DNA of 21,645 nucleotides from a virus: positions 100,787 to 122,431 of the IMG/VR virus record IMGVR_UViG_3300030419_003589; one strand, 5' to 3'. The translations under genes and the position numbers were made by a program. This document shows, piece by piece, positions 13,035 through 18,682 of the stretch. Each line of letters opens with the position of its first letter. Within the stretch, counting starts at the first letter, position 1. The notes below the pieces were generated by a model. It did not search any database. It had not been told where the DNA came from and saw only the letters and a list, made by a program, of their open reading frames with translations.

Positions 13035-14272
13035 CTCCAACCTTCACGCAACACTCTAAGTGCGTTGCCTCCTAAAAACTTAGCTATCGTTTCATCTGAA
13101 TATTTTGGTTTTCCTAAGCCGCTTGTGAGACAGGATAGGTATCTTGTTATTCTTGGTAATTCTGACATATCTGTAATTTCATCTGGAGGATCTGTAAAGC
13201 CATCAAAGTCAGTACCTATACCTACAATATCTGAGCCTCCAATTTTTATAGCGTGGTCGAGGGTTCTCTCGATACATTTTAACCCCAGAGGAGTGTCCAC
13301 AGGGCTAATCCAGTAATTCATAAAAATAATGCCGAGGACTCCACCGTGTTGGCTAAACCAGCTTAACTCCCAGTCATGTAGATTATATGGGTCTGGATTA
13401 ATCTCAAAAACCCCAGCATGACTATTAATAACTCGGTTTTGTTTATCACCCACTATGTCGTACACATCGCATCTAGCTTGTGGGGTACAGTGAGCAATAT
13501 CAATAATCATTTTAAGGTCGCACATTCTTTCAACAACCAACTTGCCTAGTTTGGATAATCCAACATTCATATCCCACTTAGACATAAGGTGCTTCCAGTT
13601 ACTTCTCTTGATACCATAATTGGGGTAAGGGAACACCGGATGAGCTAAGACGTTTGGGTAGAAGTGTGCAAGAGTAAGGTAGGCTACGCCTCTCTCAGCT
13701 AGATACTCTAGGTTCTGTAAAACTTCCGCTTCTATAACTTTGTTGTCAGAAGATGTTTCACAGTCTAGCCCCTGTAAGCTGTGACCCCCTTCTACGGAAT
13801 GGATTAAAGCTATATGTCCTTTATTTAGGCAGTTGTCCAGACCTTCTCTGTCGGTCACAACCTGTATAGGTCTACCGCTTGATTTGTCATCCTGAAACAG
13901 TTTTTTGTTGTAGTTAAATACCTGCTTCTCCATGTCGTCGATCATATTGACGGTTGCATCGAAATAAAATGGATCAAACGCCCTTCTCCTAACATCTGGA
14001 GCTAAAGCTAATGCCCACTTAACTAAGGGTTGGTCTTCTAGCCACTCTCTTTCAGGTATGTAGCACGTCGAAAGAACAACATCCATACCACCCTTTTCAA
14101 TTAGTGGAAATGTGCTACGTTGACTTAGAGGCCAAAAGGCTCTCTTAAATAGTCCTGCCAAGAACTTAACCTTACTAGAAGATAAATCCCTATTTAGTAG
14201 AAATCTTTTCAGTACAGCGTGATTGTGTAAATCAACTACTGGTGACTCTCTGTGTAAATCTCTCCAATTCAT
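13031..14272 (-). CDS. Membrane-dipeptidase-like (M19 family) metallopeptidase
   Basis: A 413-residue protein of full length for the M19 TIM-barrel dipeptidases. Visible metal-site motifs are VVDLHNH (residues 12-18), HSVEGG (Glu161, bridging ligand), IDIAHC (His261), INSHAG (His285) and GIGTDFDG (Asp355). The C-terminal FLGGNALRVLR matches the family's closing G-G-N-x-x-R-V. In the first motif the usual H-x-D is His16-x-His18, so one zinc ligand differs. M19 enzymes hydrolyse dipeptides, often with a D-amino acid at the C-terminus. There is no signal peptide, so it acts in the cytoplasm. This is an unusual phage cargo; peptidoglycan-peptide turnover is one possible role. It overlaps the HAD gene by one base (TAATG). 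Confidence 0.85.
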   Translation of the reverse strand: MNWRDLHRESPVVDLHNHAVLKRFLLNRDLSSSKVKFLAGLFKRAFWPLSQRSTFPLIEKGGMDVVLSTCYIPEREWLEDQPLVKWALALAPDVRRRAFDPFYFDATVNMIDDMEKQVFNYNKKLFQDDKSSGRPIQVVTDREGLDNCLNKGHIALIHSVEGGHSLQGLDCETSSDNKVIEAEVLQNLEYLAERGVAYLTLAHFYPNVLAHPVFPYPNYGIKRSNWKHLMSKWDMNVGLSKLGKLVVERMCDLKMIIDIAHCTPQARCDVYDIVGDKQNRVINSHAGVFEINPDPYNLHDWELSWFSQHGGVLGIIFMNYWISPVDTPLGLKCIERTLDHAIKIGGSDIVGIGTDFDGFTDPPDEITDMSELPRITRYLSCLTSGLGKPKYSDETIAKFLGGNALRVLREGWR

Positions 14273-14766
14273 TAAACTAAGTAGGACTTGACCCCTACCT
14301 CCTTTGCTAACTCTATATTTGTTTCATTGTCGTCGTAAAAATACGTTTTGTCATGCTTTTCCATAATTGATAGCAGGACGGTTCTTTTATTTTTTGCTAT
14401 ACTTTCTTTATCTCCACCGACACAAAATACAGTCCTTGTTTGTATGTTATATTCACTTAGCCATAAATTAATTGCGTCTGATACATCACCCTCTCTTGCT
14501 GTGAGTATGTAAACGCTATGGCCTTCTGCATGTACCTCTTTAGCCAAATCTATTAGGAACGTAGGTTGGGCTGTTCTTATAAACTCCGAATCCCTAAACT
14601 CGTCAAAGTTGAAATATTCAAAGTCTCCAAGTTGGTAGGAATTAAATTCTTGTGGTGTTATTTTAGCCACAAGTTTATCACGGGGGGTATGTCTCTCGTA
14701 AACATTTATCTTGCATTTTGTCTTAGCAAGAGTGTCGTCAAAGTCAAATACAAATGCTTTCTTCAT
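14272..14766 (-). CDS. HAD-superfamily phosphatase, polynucleotide-phosphatase-like
   Basis: A 164-residue HAD protein. The start is the ATG at 14766 with GGAG six bases upstream. A frame extension to 14796 would begin at the expected transcription start. Motif I is FDFDDTLAKT (Asp8, Asp10), motif II is YILTAREG (Thr), a Lys lies in the AKNKRTVL region, and motif IV is YFYDDNETNI. This spacing resembles the phosphatase domain of T4 polynucleotide kinase and other small phage HADs, though no kinase domain is present. Likely substrates are a 3'-phosphate end or a nucleotide. It is the first gene after a consensus promoter and is coupled to the dipeptidase gene. Confidence 0.78.
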   Translation of the reverse strand: MKKAFVFDFDDTLAKTKCKINVYERHTPRDKLVAKITPQEFNSYQLGDFEYFNFDEFRDSEFIRTAQPTFLIDLAKEVHAEGHSVYILTAREGDVSDAINLWLSEYNIQTRTVFCVGGDKESIAKNKRTVLLSIMEKHDKTYFYDDNETNIELAKEVGVKSYLV

Positions 14767-14799
14767 ACCGATCTCCTCTACACAGTTCTCCAACATAAT

Positions 14800-14828
14800 A
14801 TTATAGCATATAGACGTTAGAATGTCAA
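14800..14828 (-). promoter_or_regulatory. Consensus sigma70-type promoter for the HAD/dipeptidase operon
   Basis: Minus strand: perfect -35 TTGACA (14828-14823), 17-base spacer, perfect -10 TATAAT (14805-14800). The expected start is near 14793, giving a leader of about 27 bases. The -35 overlaps the TGA stop of the upstream gene. Confidence 0.9.
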
Positions 14829-15304
14829 GGGGAATTTGTGTTTTTATGATTTTCTTGTTGGGTTTTTATTTTTTCTAGTATGTTATGTAACGCTTGAGCC
14901 TGAAATAGACTTCCCGAAGCCAGTGATCTAATGCCTAGTTTTATTTCTATCTGGTCTTTGGCAATTTGTTCAAAGGTAAGGTTGACTTCCTCATCTCCGT
15001 CTTCGATCTTGAACTCTGGCTGGTCAGACAGGAGTAAGCCGTTGATACTCTTTGGTAGCTCCTTTACTGGTTTGCCATTTAGTGCGTTTAATATCTGTAA
15101 TATAATGTCTGCATTGTCTGATTGTTTTTCTGCCGCTAAAGCTACAGATTGAATTAAATCCGTATCCCCATCAATAACTTTCTGTATATTCAGGTCTAGG
15201 CTTTTAGCTGTCCAATTTCTCTCTTGCCCTAGATAAAATCCAAATACTGCCGCACCAATAATGATAAACCAACCAAATATAACCGTCTTGATGTCATGCC
15301 TCAT
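14825..15304 (-). CDS. Membrane-anchored protein of unknown function
   Basis: A 159-residue protein with a basic N-terminus and one membrane segment at about residues 8-25 (VIFGWFIIIGAAVFGFYLG), probably an uncleaved signal anchor. A mostly helical acidic domain follows (residues 30-150), with Leu/Ile heptads near the end (LFQAQALHNILEKIKTQ). No family is recognised. It has an AGGAG site six bases from the start and sits one base after the conserved gene upstream. Its stop codon is part of the next promoter. Confidence 0.65.
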   Translation of the reverse strand: MRHDIKTVIFGWFIIIGAAVFGFYLGQERNWTAKSLDLNIQKVIDGDTDLIQSVALAAEKQSDNADIILQILNALNGKPVKELPKSINGLLLSDQPEFKIEDGDEEVNLTFEQIAKDQIEIKLGIRSLASGSLFQAQALHNILEKIKTQQENHKNTNSP

Positions 15305-15305
15305 G

Positions 15306-15851
15306 TTAAACTCCTAATAAAGATTCTGGGATTGGGTCACTGTTGTAGTGGTCTGATGAATGAATACTGTTTTTCCACCAGTTAGGTTCGCTCCTGTTAG
15401 TCCACACACACTTAAAACTGTTACGCTTATCTACATTGTAGAAATGTCTGTACGCTGTTACGCTGTCGTCGTCCTTGAATCGGTCTGGCATACACTGAGG
15501 CATCTTGGTTTGCTGACCCTCTGGGATGCTCGGTATATTGTCTGCACACCACTTAATAATCGACTGACTAGCGTGAATCTTTCCATAGCGATGTGTGTAT
15601 TCTTCGCATAACGCAAGGGCGTGGTCAATCATCCAGTCATAATTACCTGTGGTGGTGCGAACCCAAATAGTCGAGGGATGGTTAAGATGTGCTTGCTTGT
15701 AAAACTTCTCTGGTCGCTGTGCGTCCGTAGGGCAGGCGTGATGAGCCGTACACAACATCTGTGCTGACTCTAGTATCATCTTAACAACGTGCTTATCACA
15801 CTGGTACTGTGCGGCCTCTACAGGACACTCTGACAGGTAAAAAATATTCAT
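15306..15851 (-). CDS. Conserved phage protein, CDKHVVKM type, function unknown
   Basis: A 181-residue soluble protein. The N-terminus MNIFYLSECPVEAAQYQCDKHVVKMILESAQML (quoted here as its key parts: FYL, CDKHVVKM, ESAQML), a Y-x-x-x-H-x-NHPS-x-W segment, a TGNYDW-M helix, CEEYTHRYGK and a Trp-rich end all match a family I associate with many phage genomes. That family has conserved Cys, His and Trp residues suggesting a metal or nucleotide site. No reaction is known to me. It has its own promoter (15900-15873) and a leader of about 15 bases. It is not the pyrimidine-dimer glycosylase family, despite occasional annotation of similar proteins that way. Confidence 0.72.
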   Translation of the reverse strand: MNIFYLSECPVEAAQYQCDKHVVKMILESAQMLCTAHHACPTDAQRPEKFYKQAHLNHPSTIWVRTTTGNYDWMIDHALALCEEYTHRYGKIHASQSIIKWCADNIPSIPEGQQTKMPQCMPDRFKDDDSVTAYRHFYNVDKRNSFKCVWTNRSEPNWWKNSIHSSDHYNSDPIPESLLGV

Positions 15852-15872
15852 ATCATCCTCGCTTTCAATCTT

Positions 15873-15900
15873 ATTATAGTCTCTATATCGGCAAAGTCAA
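15873..15900 (-). promoter_or_regulatory. Sigma70-type promoter with CGATA spacer motif
   Basis: Minus strand: -35 TTGACT (15900-15895), 16-base spacer containing CCGATATAGAGAC, -10 TATAAT (15878-15873). It drives the 15851-14825 genes. The spacer shares CGATA and a following TAGA/ATAG with three other promoters here. Confidence 0.85.
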
Positions 15901-16225
15901 TAGGCATCTTTAATTTATTTTATAATTCCGTACCGACAGCGTTTATACCTGTTGAAGAACTAGAAAAGCCTTAACAGGTAATTAATAGTCTTAGTAAGCA
16001 ATATGGTCTTTAGTGCTAAAAAATTTTCAAATGCTAGTTAAATTCAGTTGATACTTCAACAGGTCTAGGTTACTCGCCAGTAGAGCCTAGTTTAATTTTG
16101 CCATATCTCGGAGTGGTCGGACACTCGCCTGTAACTTACTTACATCACAATGGGTAAGGAACGCTAAACTTCACCCTATTACGTCTTTATACAATTTTAT
16201 GTGAGTGGATGATACTTTACTATCA
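15901..16225 (-). other. Gene-free region with several inverted repeats
   Basis: No protein gene is visible on either strand. On the minus strand the 11-base ACCTGTTGAAG (16064-16054) is perfectly complementary to CTTCAACAGGT (15957-15947). The latter can instead pair with a second ACCTGTT copy (15980-15973 with 15953-15946, 8 bp). Upstream are hairpins AAT-GGGT/ACCC-ATT (16180-16149), GAGTG/CACTC (16126-16111) and CTAGG/CCTAG with an inner TACT/AGTA (16090-16065). It follows the tRNA/tmRNA operon and precedes a promoter. It could be a structured RNA or 3' leader, or a regulatory or replication site; the strand is assumed from its neighbours. Confidence 0.45.
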
Positions 16226-16411
16226 TTAACATCTCTTATCAATTTTTTGATTTAGGTATTTAATTATATTAGAGGCGGTTGAATCGCACATAAAGGGGGC
16301 AACAGAGTGTGCCAAGCAGCAGAACCCACCCACAAATAATAAAGTGGATATGAATAATGCGTGACGCATATGCTGAAAATAGCTCATGCCTGTTTCTTCT
16401 AAATGTTTCAT
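16226..16411 (-). CDS. DUF6356-like small membrane protein
   Basis: A 61-residue protein from the ATG at 16411, with GGAGG five bases upstream; an in-frame TTG at 16429 is not needed. The pattern MKHLEETGMSYFQHMRHAL, a membrane helix (FISTLLFVGGFCCLAHSV), then the P-F-M-C short turn and SNIIKYLNQKI matches the DUF6356 group. That group has a G-x-S/T-Y-x-x-H-M-x-x-A-x motif before a hydrophobic helix and an H-x-x-x-P-F turn. Its function is unknown; a small inner-membrane protein is all that can be said. It follows tRNA-Arg and is probably the last gene of the stable-RNA operon. Confidence 0.72.
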   Translation of the reverse strand: MKHLEETGMSYFQHMRHALFISTLLFVGGFCCLAHSVAPFMCDSTASNIIKYLNQKIDKRC

Positions 16412-16433
16412 TCCTTCCTCCGTTTCCAAAAAG

Positions 16434-16505
16434 TAGCCCGACGAGGAATCGAACCTCGAATTGCGGTTTAGAAGACCGCTGTTATATCCGTTTAACTATC
16501 AGGCC
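16434..16505 (-). tRNA. tRNA-Arg (UCU anticodon)
   Basis: A 72-nt cloverleaf: a 7-bp acceptor (GGCCTGA with TCGGGCT, including a G1-U72 wobble), the D arm GTTA/TAAC, an anticodon stem GCGGT/ACCGC with loop CTTCTAA (anticodon TCT), a four-base variable loop, and a T arm CGAGG/CCTCG with loop TTCGATT. The discriminator is A and CCA is not encoded (CTT follows). It would read AGA, a codon common in AT-rich phage genes. Confidence 0.93.
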
Positions 16506-16510
16506 ATAAG

Positions 16511-16584
16511 TAGACTGGGAGGGACTCGAACCCCCGACAAAGGGATTATGAGTCCCCTGCTCTAACCAACTGAGCTACCAGTCC
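16511..16584 (-). tRNA. tRNA with CAU anticodon (elongator Met or lysidine-type Ile2)
   Basis: A 74-nt cloverleaf: an acceptor GGACTGG with CCAGTCT (G1-U72 wobble), D arm GCTC/GAGC, anticodon stem GGGGA/TCCCT with loop CTCATAA (anticodon CAT), a five-base variable loop, and T arm GGGGG/CCCTC with loop TTCGAGT. It lacks the three G-C pairs at the bottom of the anticodon stem and the unpaired 1-72 of an initiator. Whether the C34 is modified to lysidine, making it Ile2, cannot be told. CCA is not encoded. Confidence 0.93.
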
Positions 16585-16591
16585 AGAGGTT

Positions 16592-16822
16592 TTAATCTCT
16601 CAAAAACCCAATCTTTGTATCGGGTTTCTTTTTACCAATACAAATAAAGTCATCAGCAGAGAACCAGTCTTTTGTCCTACTATCTCCGTTCCACCATGCA
16701 CATTCATAGGTAACTGTGTTGTCTTGGTGGATTCCAACTGTAATTATCTTAGCTTCTACTTTTTCCGTTAGACTTACAGTTGTACCTACTCCATAAATGT
16801 CAATAGAATCTTTAGCTGTCAT
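16592..16822 (-). CDS. Small beta-rich protein of unknown function
   Basis: A 76-residue protein with the pattern GVGTTVSLTEKVEAKIITVGI, then VTYECAWWNGDSRTKDWFSADDF. This is a short beta-barrel-like sequence seen in small unknown proteins (V-x-Y-x-x-x-W-W-x-G followed by a hydrophobic W/F-x-x-x-E/D). It may be an SH3-like or Tudor-like fold, but no function is known to me. It overlaps the upstream 57-residue gene by 11 bases and is followed seven bases later by tRNA(CAU), so it lies within the tRNA transcript. Confidence 0.65.
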   Translation of the reverse strand: MTAKDSIDIYGVGTTVSLTEKVEAKIITVGIHQDNTVTYECAWWNGDSRTKDWFSADDFICIGKKKPDTKIGFLRD

Positions 16823-16985
16823 CTTTATAACCCTCTTTCCAAGTTCCTTTATCCTTATCCCACCACTTCCTATACGTTTCAGAAATGGCCTTTATCTTTT
16901 CTTCTATTATTTTTGAGTGCTTCTTAAATTCCTCCAATTCTTTTTTATCTGTCTTGGGCGGTGTGTATTTTTTCTTCTTTGCCAT
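16812..16985 (-). CDS. Small lysine-rich protein
   Basis: A 57-residue, strongly basic helical protein (MAKKKKYTPPK, then KKELEEFKKHSKIIEEKIKAI, and a WWDKDKGTWKEGY end). It starts with AAGGAG eight bases upstream and overlaps the next gene by 11 bases. It sits between a tRNA and the beta-rich small gene. The Lys/Glu-rich helices and Trp-rich end suggest contacts with RNA or protein. No family is recognised. Confidence 0.6.
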   Translation of the reverse strand: MAKKKKYTPPKTDKKELEEFKKHSKIIEEKIKAISETYRKWWDKDKGTWKEGYKDDS

Positions 16986-17006
16986 TATCAGTTCTCCTTG
17001 TTTAAG

Positions 17007-17077
17007 TAGTACGGGTAGGAATCGAACCTACGGAGGCGGGTATATAAGACCTGCTTGGATAACCGATCCACCGTACC
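17007..17077 (-). tRNA. tRNA-like gene, probable anticodon UAU (Ile)
   Basis: A 71-nt cloverleaf with some irregular parts. The acceptor GGTACGG pairs with CCGTACT (G1-U72 wobble), and the T arm GTAGG/CCTAC with loop TTCGATT is perfect. The D arm is short (GGA/TCC or GAT/ATC with a small GG-containing loop). The anticodon stem CAGGT/ACCCG has one A-C mismatch around loop CTTATAT, giving anticodon TAT. It would read AUA as Ile. The mismatch and small D arm leave some doubt about identity or function. It directly follows the tmRNA coding piece. Confidence 0.75.
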
Positions 17078-17081
17078 ATAA

Positions 17082-17345
17082 TGCCAGTTTGGGTAACAAG
17101 GTACTGGCAAACCCCGTGACCTAAAAGGTCAGTTGGCCGCTAGGCGGCCAGTGCGAAATTCTCTTCGACACTTGAAAAATTGATTAGATTTTTTGCGTAG
17201 CCCTTCTAATCACCTACGACATGCAGTTATTATATCCACAACCAGTCGAACCCATTTCACCCCCATAGTTTGGTAAGTGGAGGCGGCGGGAATCGAACCC
17301 GCGTCCTGTATTGATTCAATAACAACGTCTACATGCTTAGTCCAC
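17082..17345 (-). ncRNA. ssrA: Circularly permuted (two-piece) tmRNA gene
   Basis: tmRNA rescues stalled ribosomes by acting as a tRNA and then as a message for a degradation tag. Here the 3' part comes first: CTAAGCATGTAG (17340-17329, as in standard tmRNAs), then a perfect T arm GCGGG-TTCGATT-CCCGC (17302-17286), acceptor strand CGCCTCC (17285-17279) and discriminator A (17278). After a 13-base spacer comes the 5' part: GGGGGTG (17264-17258), pairing with that acceptor strand in seven pairs (two G-U), and the tmRNA signature GGGTTCGACTGG. The P2 helix is seen as AATAAC with GTTATT. The tag frame (17196-17140) ends in ALAA and a stop inside a hairpin; two further hairpins follow (to 17082). 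Exact processing ends are not visible, and the 5' end upstream of about 17345 is uncertain. CCA is not encoded. Confidence 0.9.
17140..17196 (-). other. tmRNA tag reading frame
   Basis: Read from a GCA resume codon, the tag is AKNLINFSSVEENFALAA followed by TAG. The C-terminal ENFALAA closely matches the ENYALAA end of the E. coli tag that ClpXP and its adaptor recognise. The N-terminal A-x-N-L-I-x-F-S is reminiscent of cyanobacterial tags (A-N-N-I-V-x-F-S). The stop lies in a 7-bp hairpin TGGCCGC/GCGGCCA, a usual position in tmRNA. Confidence 0.88.
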
Positions 17346-17405
17346 AGTGGACATTTTCACTTGTCACAGGAGCTTGAGCATTACCCTAATTGTTTGGGTA
17401 ATACT

Positions 17406-17786
17406 TTATCTCCAGCTTCTAACTCTGACTACAGTTCCGTTCTCCATGATCGCTGTAGCATCGCCAGTAAGTTTCATTCGGTATCTAGGAACGCAAGTGT
17501 TTGGTTTTGGATTACCACTACGGCTCCAACCAATCCCCTCAAATCTCCCAATACATTTACCAACATGGCATAGCTTATTAAACTTAACCATGTAGTTGGC
17601 TTCTGCTTGACATCTCTCTTGGTCTGTCTTAGCGTCACCCCAGATAGATTCAGGTTTCATTTCGCCCTCGATCTTTTCCCAGAACTCGGCTAACTCAATT
17701 TCGCTGACCACACTGATTGCTTCGTATACGTCTTGACTGCTTGGCTGTGGAATTAAAGCACACAACAACATCAAAGACTTGAACAT
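17406..17786 (-). CDS. Predicted secreted protein within the tRNA/tmRNA operon
   Basis: A 126-residue protein with a short signal-peptide-like N-terminus (MFKSLMLLCALIPQPSSQ, cleavage probably near residue 18) and an AGGAGG site. The mature part has four Cys (RCQAE, LCHVGKC, NTCVPR), which could form two disulfides in the periplasm. The first half is helical and acidic and the second half beta-rich and basic. No family is recognised. It lies between tRNA-Glu and the tmRNA gene, so it is co-transcribed with stable RNAs. A host-envelope role is possible but unsupported. Confidence 0.65.
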   Translation of the reverse strand: MFKSLMLLCALIPQPSSQDVYEAISVVSEIELAEFWEKIEGEMKPESIWGDAKTDQERCQAEANYMVKFNKLCHVGKCIGRFEGIGWSRSGNPKPNTCVPRYRMKLTGDATAIMENGTVVRVRSWR

Positions 17787-17831
17787 AAATCCCTCCTAAA
17801 AGTTACTTGGTGTGTAAAGAAAAACGTCTAG

Positions 17832-17904
17832 TACCCCGTAGGAGAATTGAACTCCTGTTTTCGGCGTGAGAAGCCGATGTCCTAGTCCACTAGACGAACG
17901 GGGC
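17832..17904 (-). tRNA. tRNA-Glu (CUC anticodon)
   Basis: A 73-nt cloverleaf: acceptor GCCCCGT with ACGGGGT (G1-U72 wobble), T8-C9, D arm GTCT/GGAC, anticodon stem TCGGC/GCCGA with loop TTCTCAC (anticodon CTC), and T arm AGGAG/CTCCT with loop TTCAATT. It has the GTCTAG D-arm sequence typical of tRNA-Glu. It is the first gene after the promoter at 17941-17914. CCA is not encoded. Confidence 0.93.
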
Positions 17905-17913
17905 GGCCACCTT

Positions 17914-17941
17914 ATTATAGTCTATGTATCGTAATTATCAA
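17914..17941 (-). promoter_or_regulatory. Sigma70-type promoter of the tRNA/tmRNA operon
   Basis: Minus strand: -35 TTGATA (17941-17936), 16-base spacer containing TTACGATACATAG, -10 TATAAT (17919-17914). Transcription should start a few bases before tRNA-Glu. No terminator is seen before 16226, so the tRNAs, the tmRNA and the small genes are likely one transcript. Confidence 0.85.
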
Positions 17942-17965
17942 GACCCAAACCTCAGATTTTTTGAA

Positions 17966-18070
17966 TTAGATCATATCAATCTTGTAGAAGATAACTGTCA
18001 TCACTAATGTAACGCCAAACAAAAACCCAAGAGTAAAATCTTTTACGTCAAATCTTATAGGTTGCATCAT
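17966..18070 (-). CDS. Tiny membrane protein (34 residues)
   Basis: A 34-residue frame with an AAGGAG site five bases upstream. Residues about 12-29 (FTLGFLFGVTLVMTVIFY) form one membrane helix with short charged ends (FDVKD before it, KID after it). It lies just downstream of a strong terminator and upstream of the tRNA operon promoter, so its own promoter is unclear. Good ribosome site and hydrophobic pattern are the support; function unknown. Confidence 0.5.
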   Translation of the reverse strand: MMQPIRFDVKDFTLGFLFGVTLVMTVIFYKIDMI

Positions 18071-18108
18071 AAACTCTCCTTACAAAAAACACAAACTTAA
18101 CACTGGTT

Positions 18109-18139
18109 AAAAAAACCAGAGAGTTATCAAGCTCTCTGG
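18109..18139 (-). terminator. Intrinsic terminator of the 18572-18174 gene
   Basis: Minus strand: CCAGAGAG (18139-18132) pairs perfectly with CTCTCTGG (18123-18116) around an eight-base loop, followed by seven T residues (18115-18109). It lies about 35 bases past the stop of the secreted-protein gene. Confidence 0.92.
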
Positions 18140-18173
18140 CAGGGCGGAATAAAGTAATAGATAAAACTCGCCC

Positions 18174-18572
18174 TTAAAATTTATTCACCGTTATAAACTT
18201 ACCATCTTTCGGATCGTAGTGTGGGAGGTATTGTAGATTACTTCTCTCCCCATCTTCGATTCTCAACTCAGGAACCTCATACAAACGGCTAGGAACCCAA
18301 TGTCCTCGCTCCCATTTATAGGTTCTAAGTTTAGGCAAGCAAATCTTAGTCTTAAAAGGTGCTGAGACAATCTTGCCCGCCCCCTTCAATACAGCCTTAC
18401 TCACATTTACAGTGTAACAAGCAACGCCCTTAACAACGTCTGCTGGCTTTACACACTTAAAGGTAACGGTTTTTTGTGTACTAACAACCACTTGGTCTTG
18501 AGCTTGAGCCGTCTGTGCCTGAACAAAAAGTCCCGCCAAACAAACGAGTCCTACGGCGATAAAATTCTTCAT
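18174..18572 (-). CDS. Predicted secreted protein
   Basis: A 132-residue protein with a textbook signal peptide: MKN, a hydrophobic core (FIAVGLVCLAGLFV) and an AQA-x-AQA end (cleavage probably near residue 25). The mature part has three Cys (TFKCVKP, GVACYTV, TKICLPK) and a basic, aromatic second half (TYKWERGHWVPSRLYEVP). It has a GAGGAGG ribosome site and its own terminator, so it is probably expressed well. It would act in the host periplasm or envelope. No family is recognised. Confidence 0.7.
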   Translation of the reverse strand: MKNFIAVGLVCLAGLFVQAQTAQAQDQVVVSTQKTVTFKCVKPADVVKGVACYTVNVSKAVLKGAGKIVSAPFKTKICLPKLRTYKWERGHWVPSRLYEVPELRIEDGERSNLQYLPHYDPKDGKFITVNKF

Positions 18573-18583
18573 AGTTTCCTCCT

Positions 18584-18682
18584 CTAAAGGTTCATTAAAA
18601 AATTGCAGTTAAGCAACAAAATTATTATTAAAAGCAAAATCAATCCTACGGTTAATTTAAGCAAGTCCTTCATTGGCTTCAT
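18584..18682 (-). CDS. Tiny membrane protein (32 residues)
   Basis: A 32-residue frame whose ATG overlaps the stop of the membrane protein upstream (ATGA). After a short basic start (MKPMKDLLK) it is one hydrophobic helix (LTVGLILLLIIILLLNC). It is short and lacks its own strong ribosome site, so it depends on coupled translation. Function unknown; it may be a chance frame. Confidence 0.42.
   Translation of the reverse strand: MKPMKDLLKLTVGLILLLIIILLLNCNFLMNL

Noticed and set aside
17277-17595. Plus-strand frames over the tmRNA and the secreted-protein gene
   Set aside because: They are the reverse of the tmRNA acceptor piece and of a well-supported gene.
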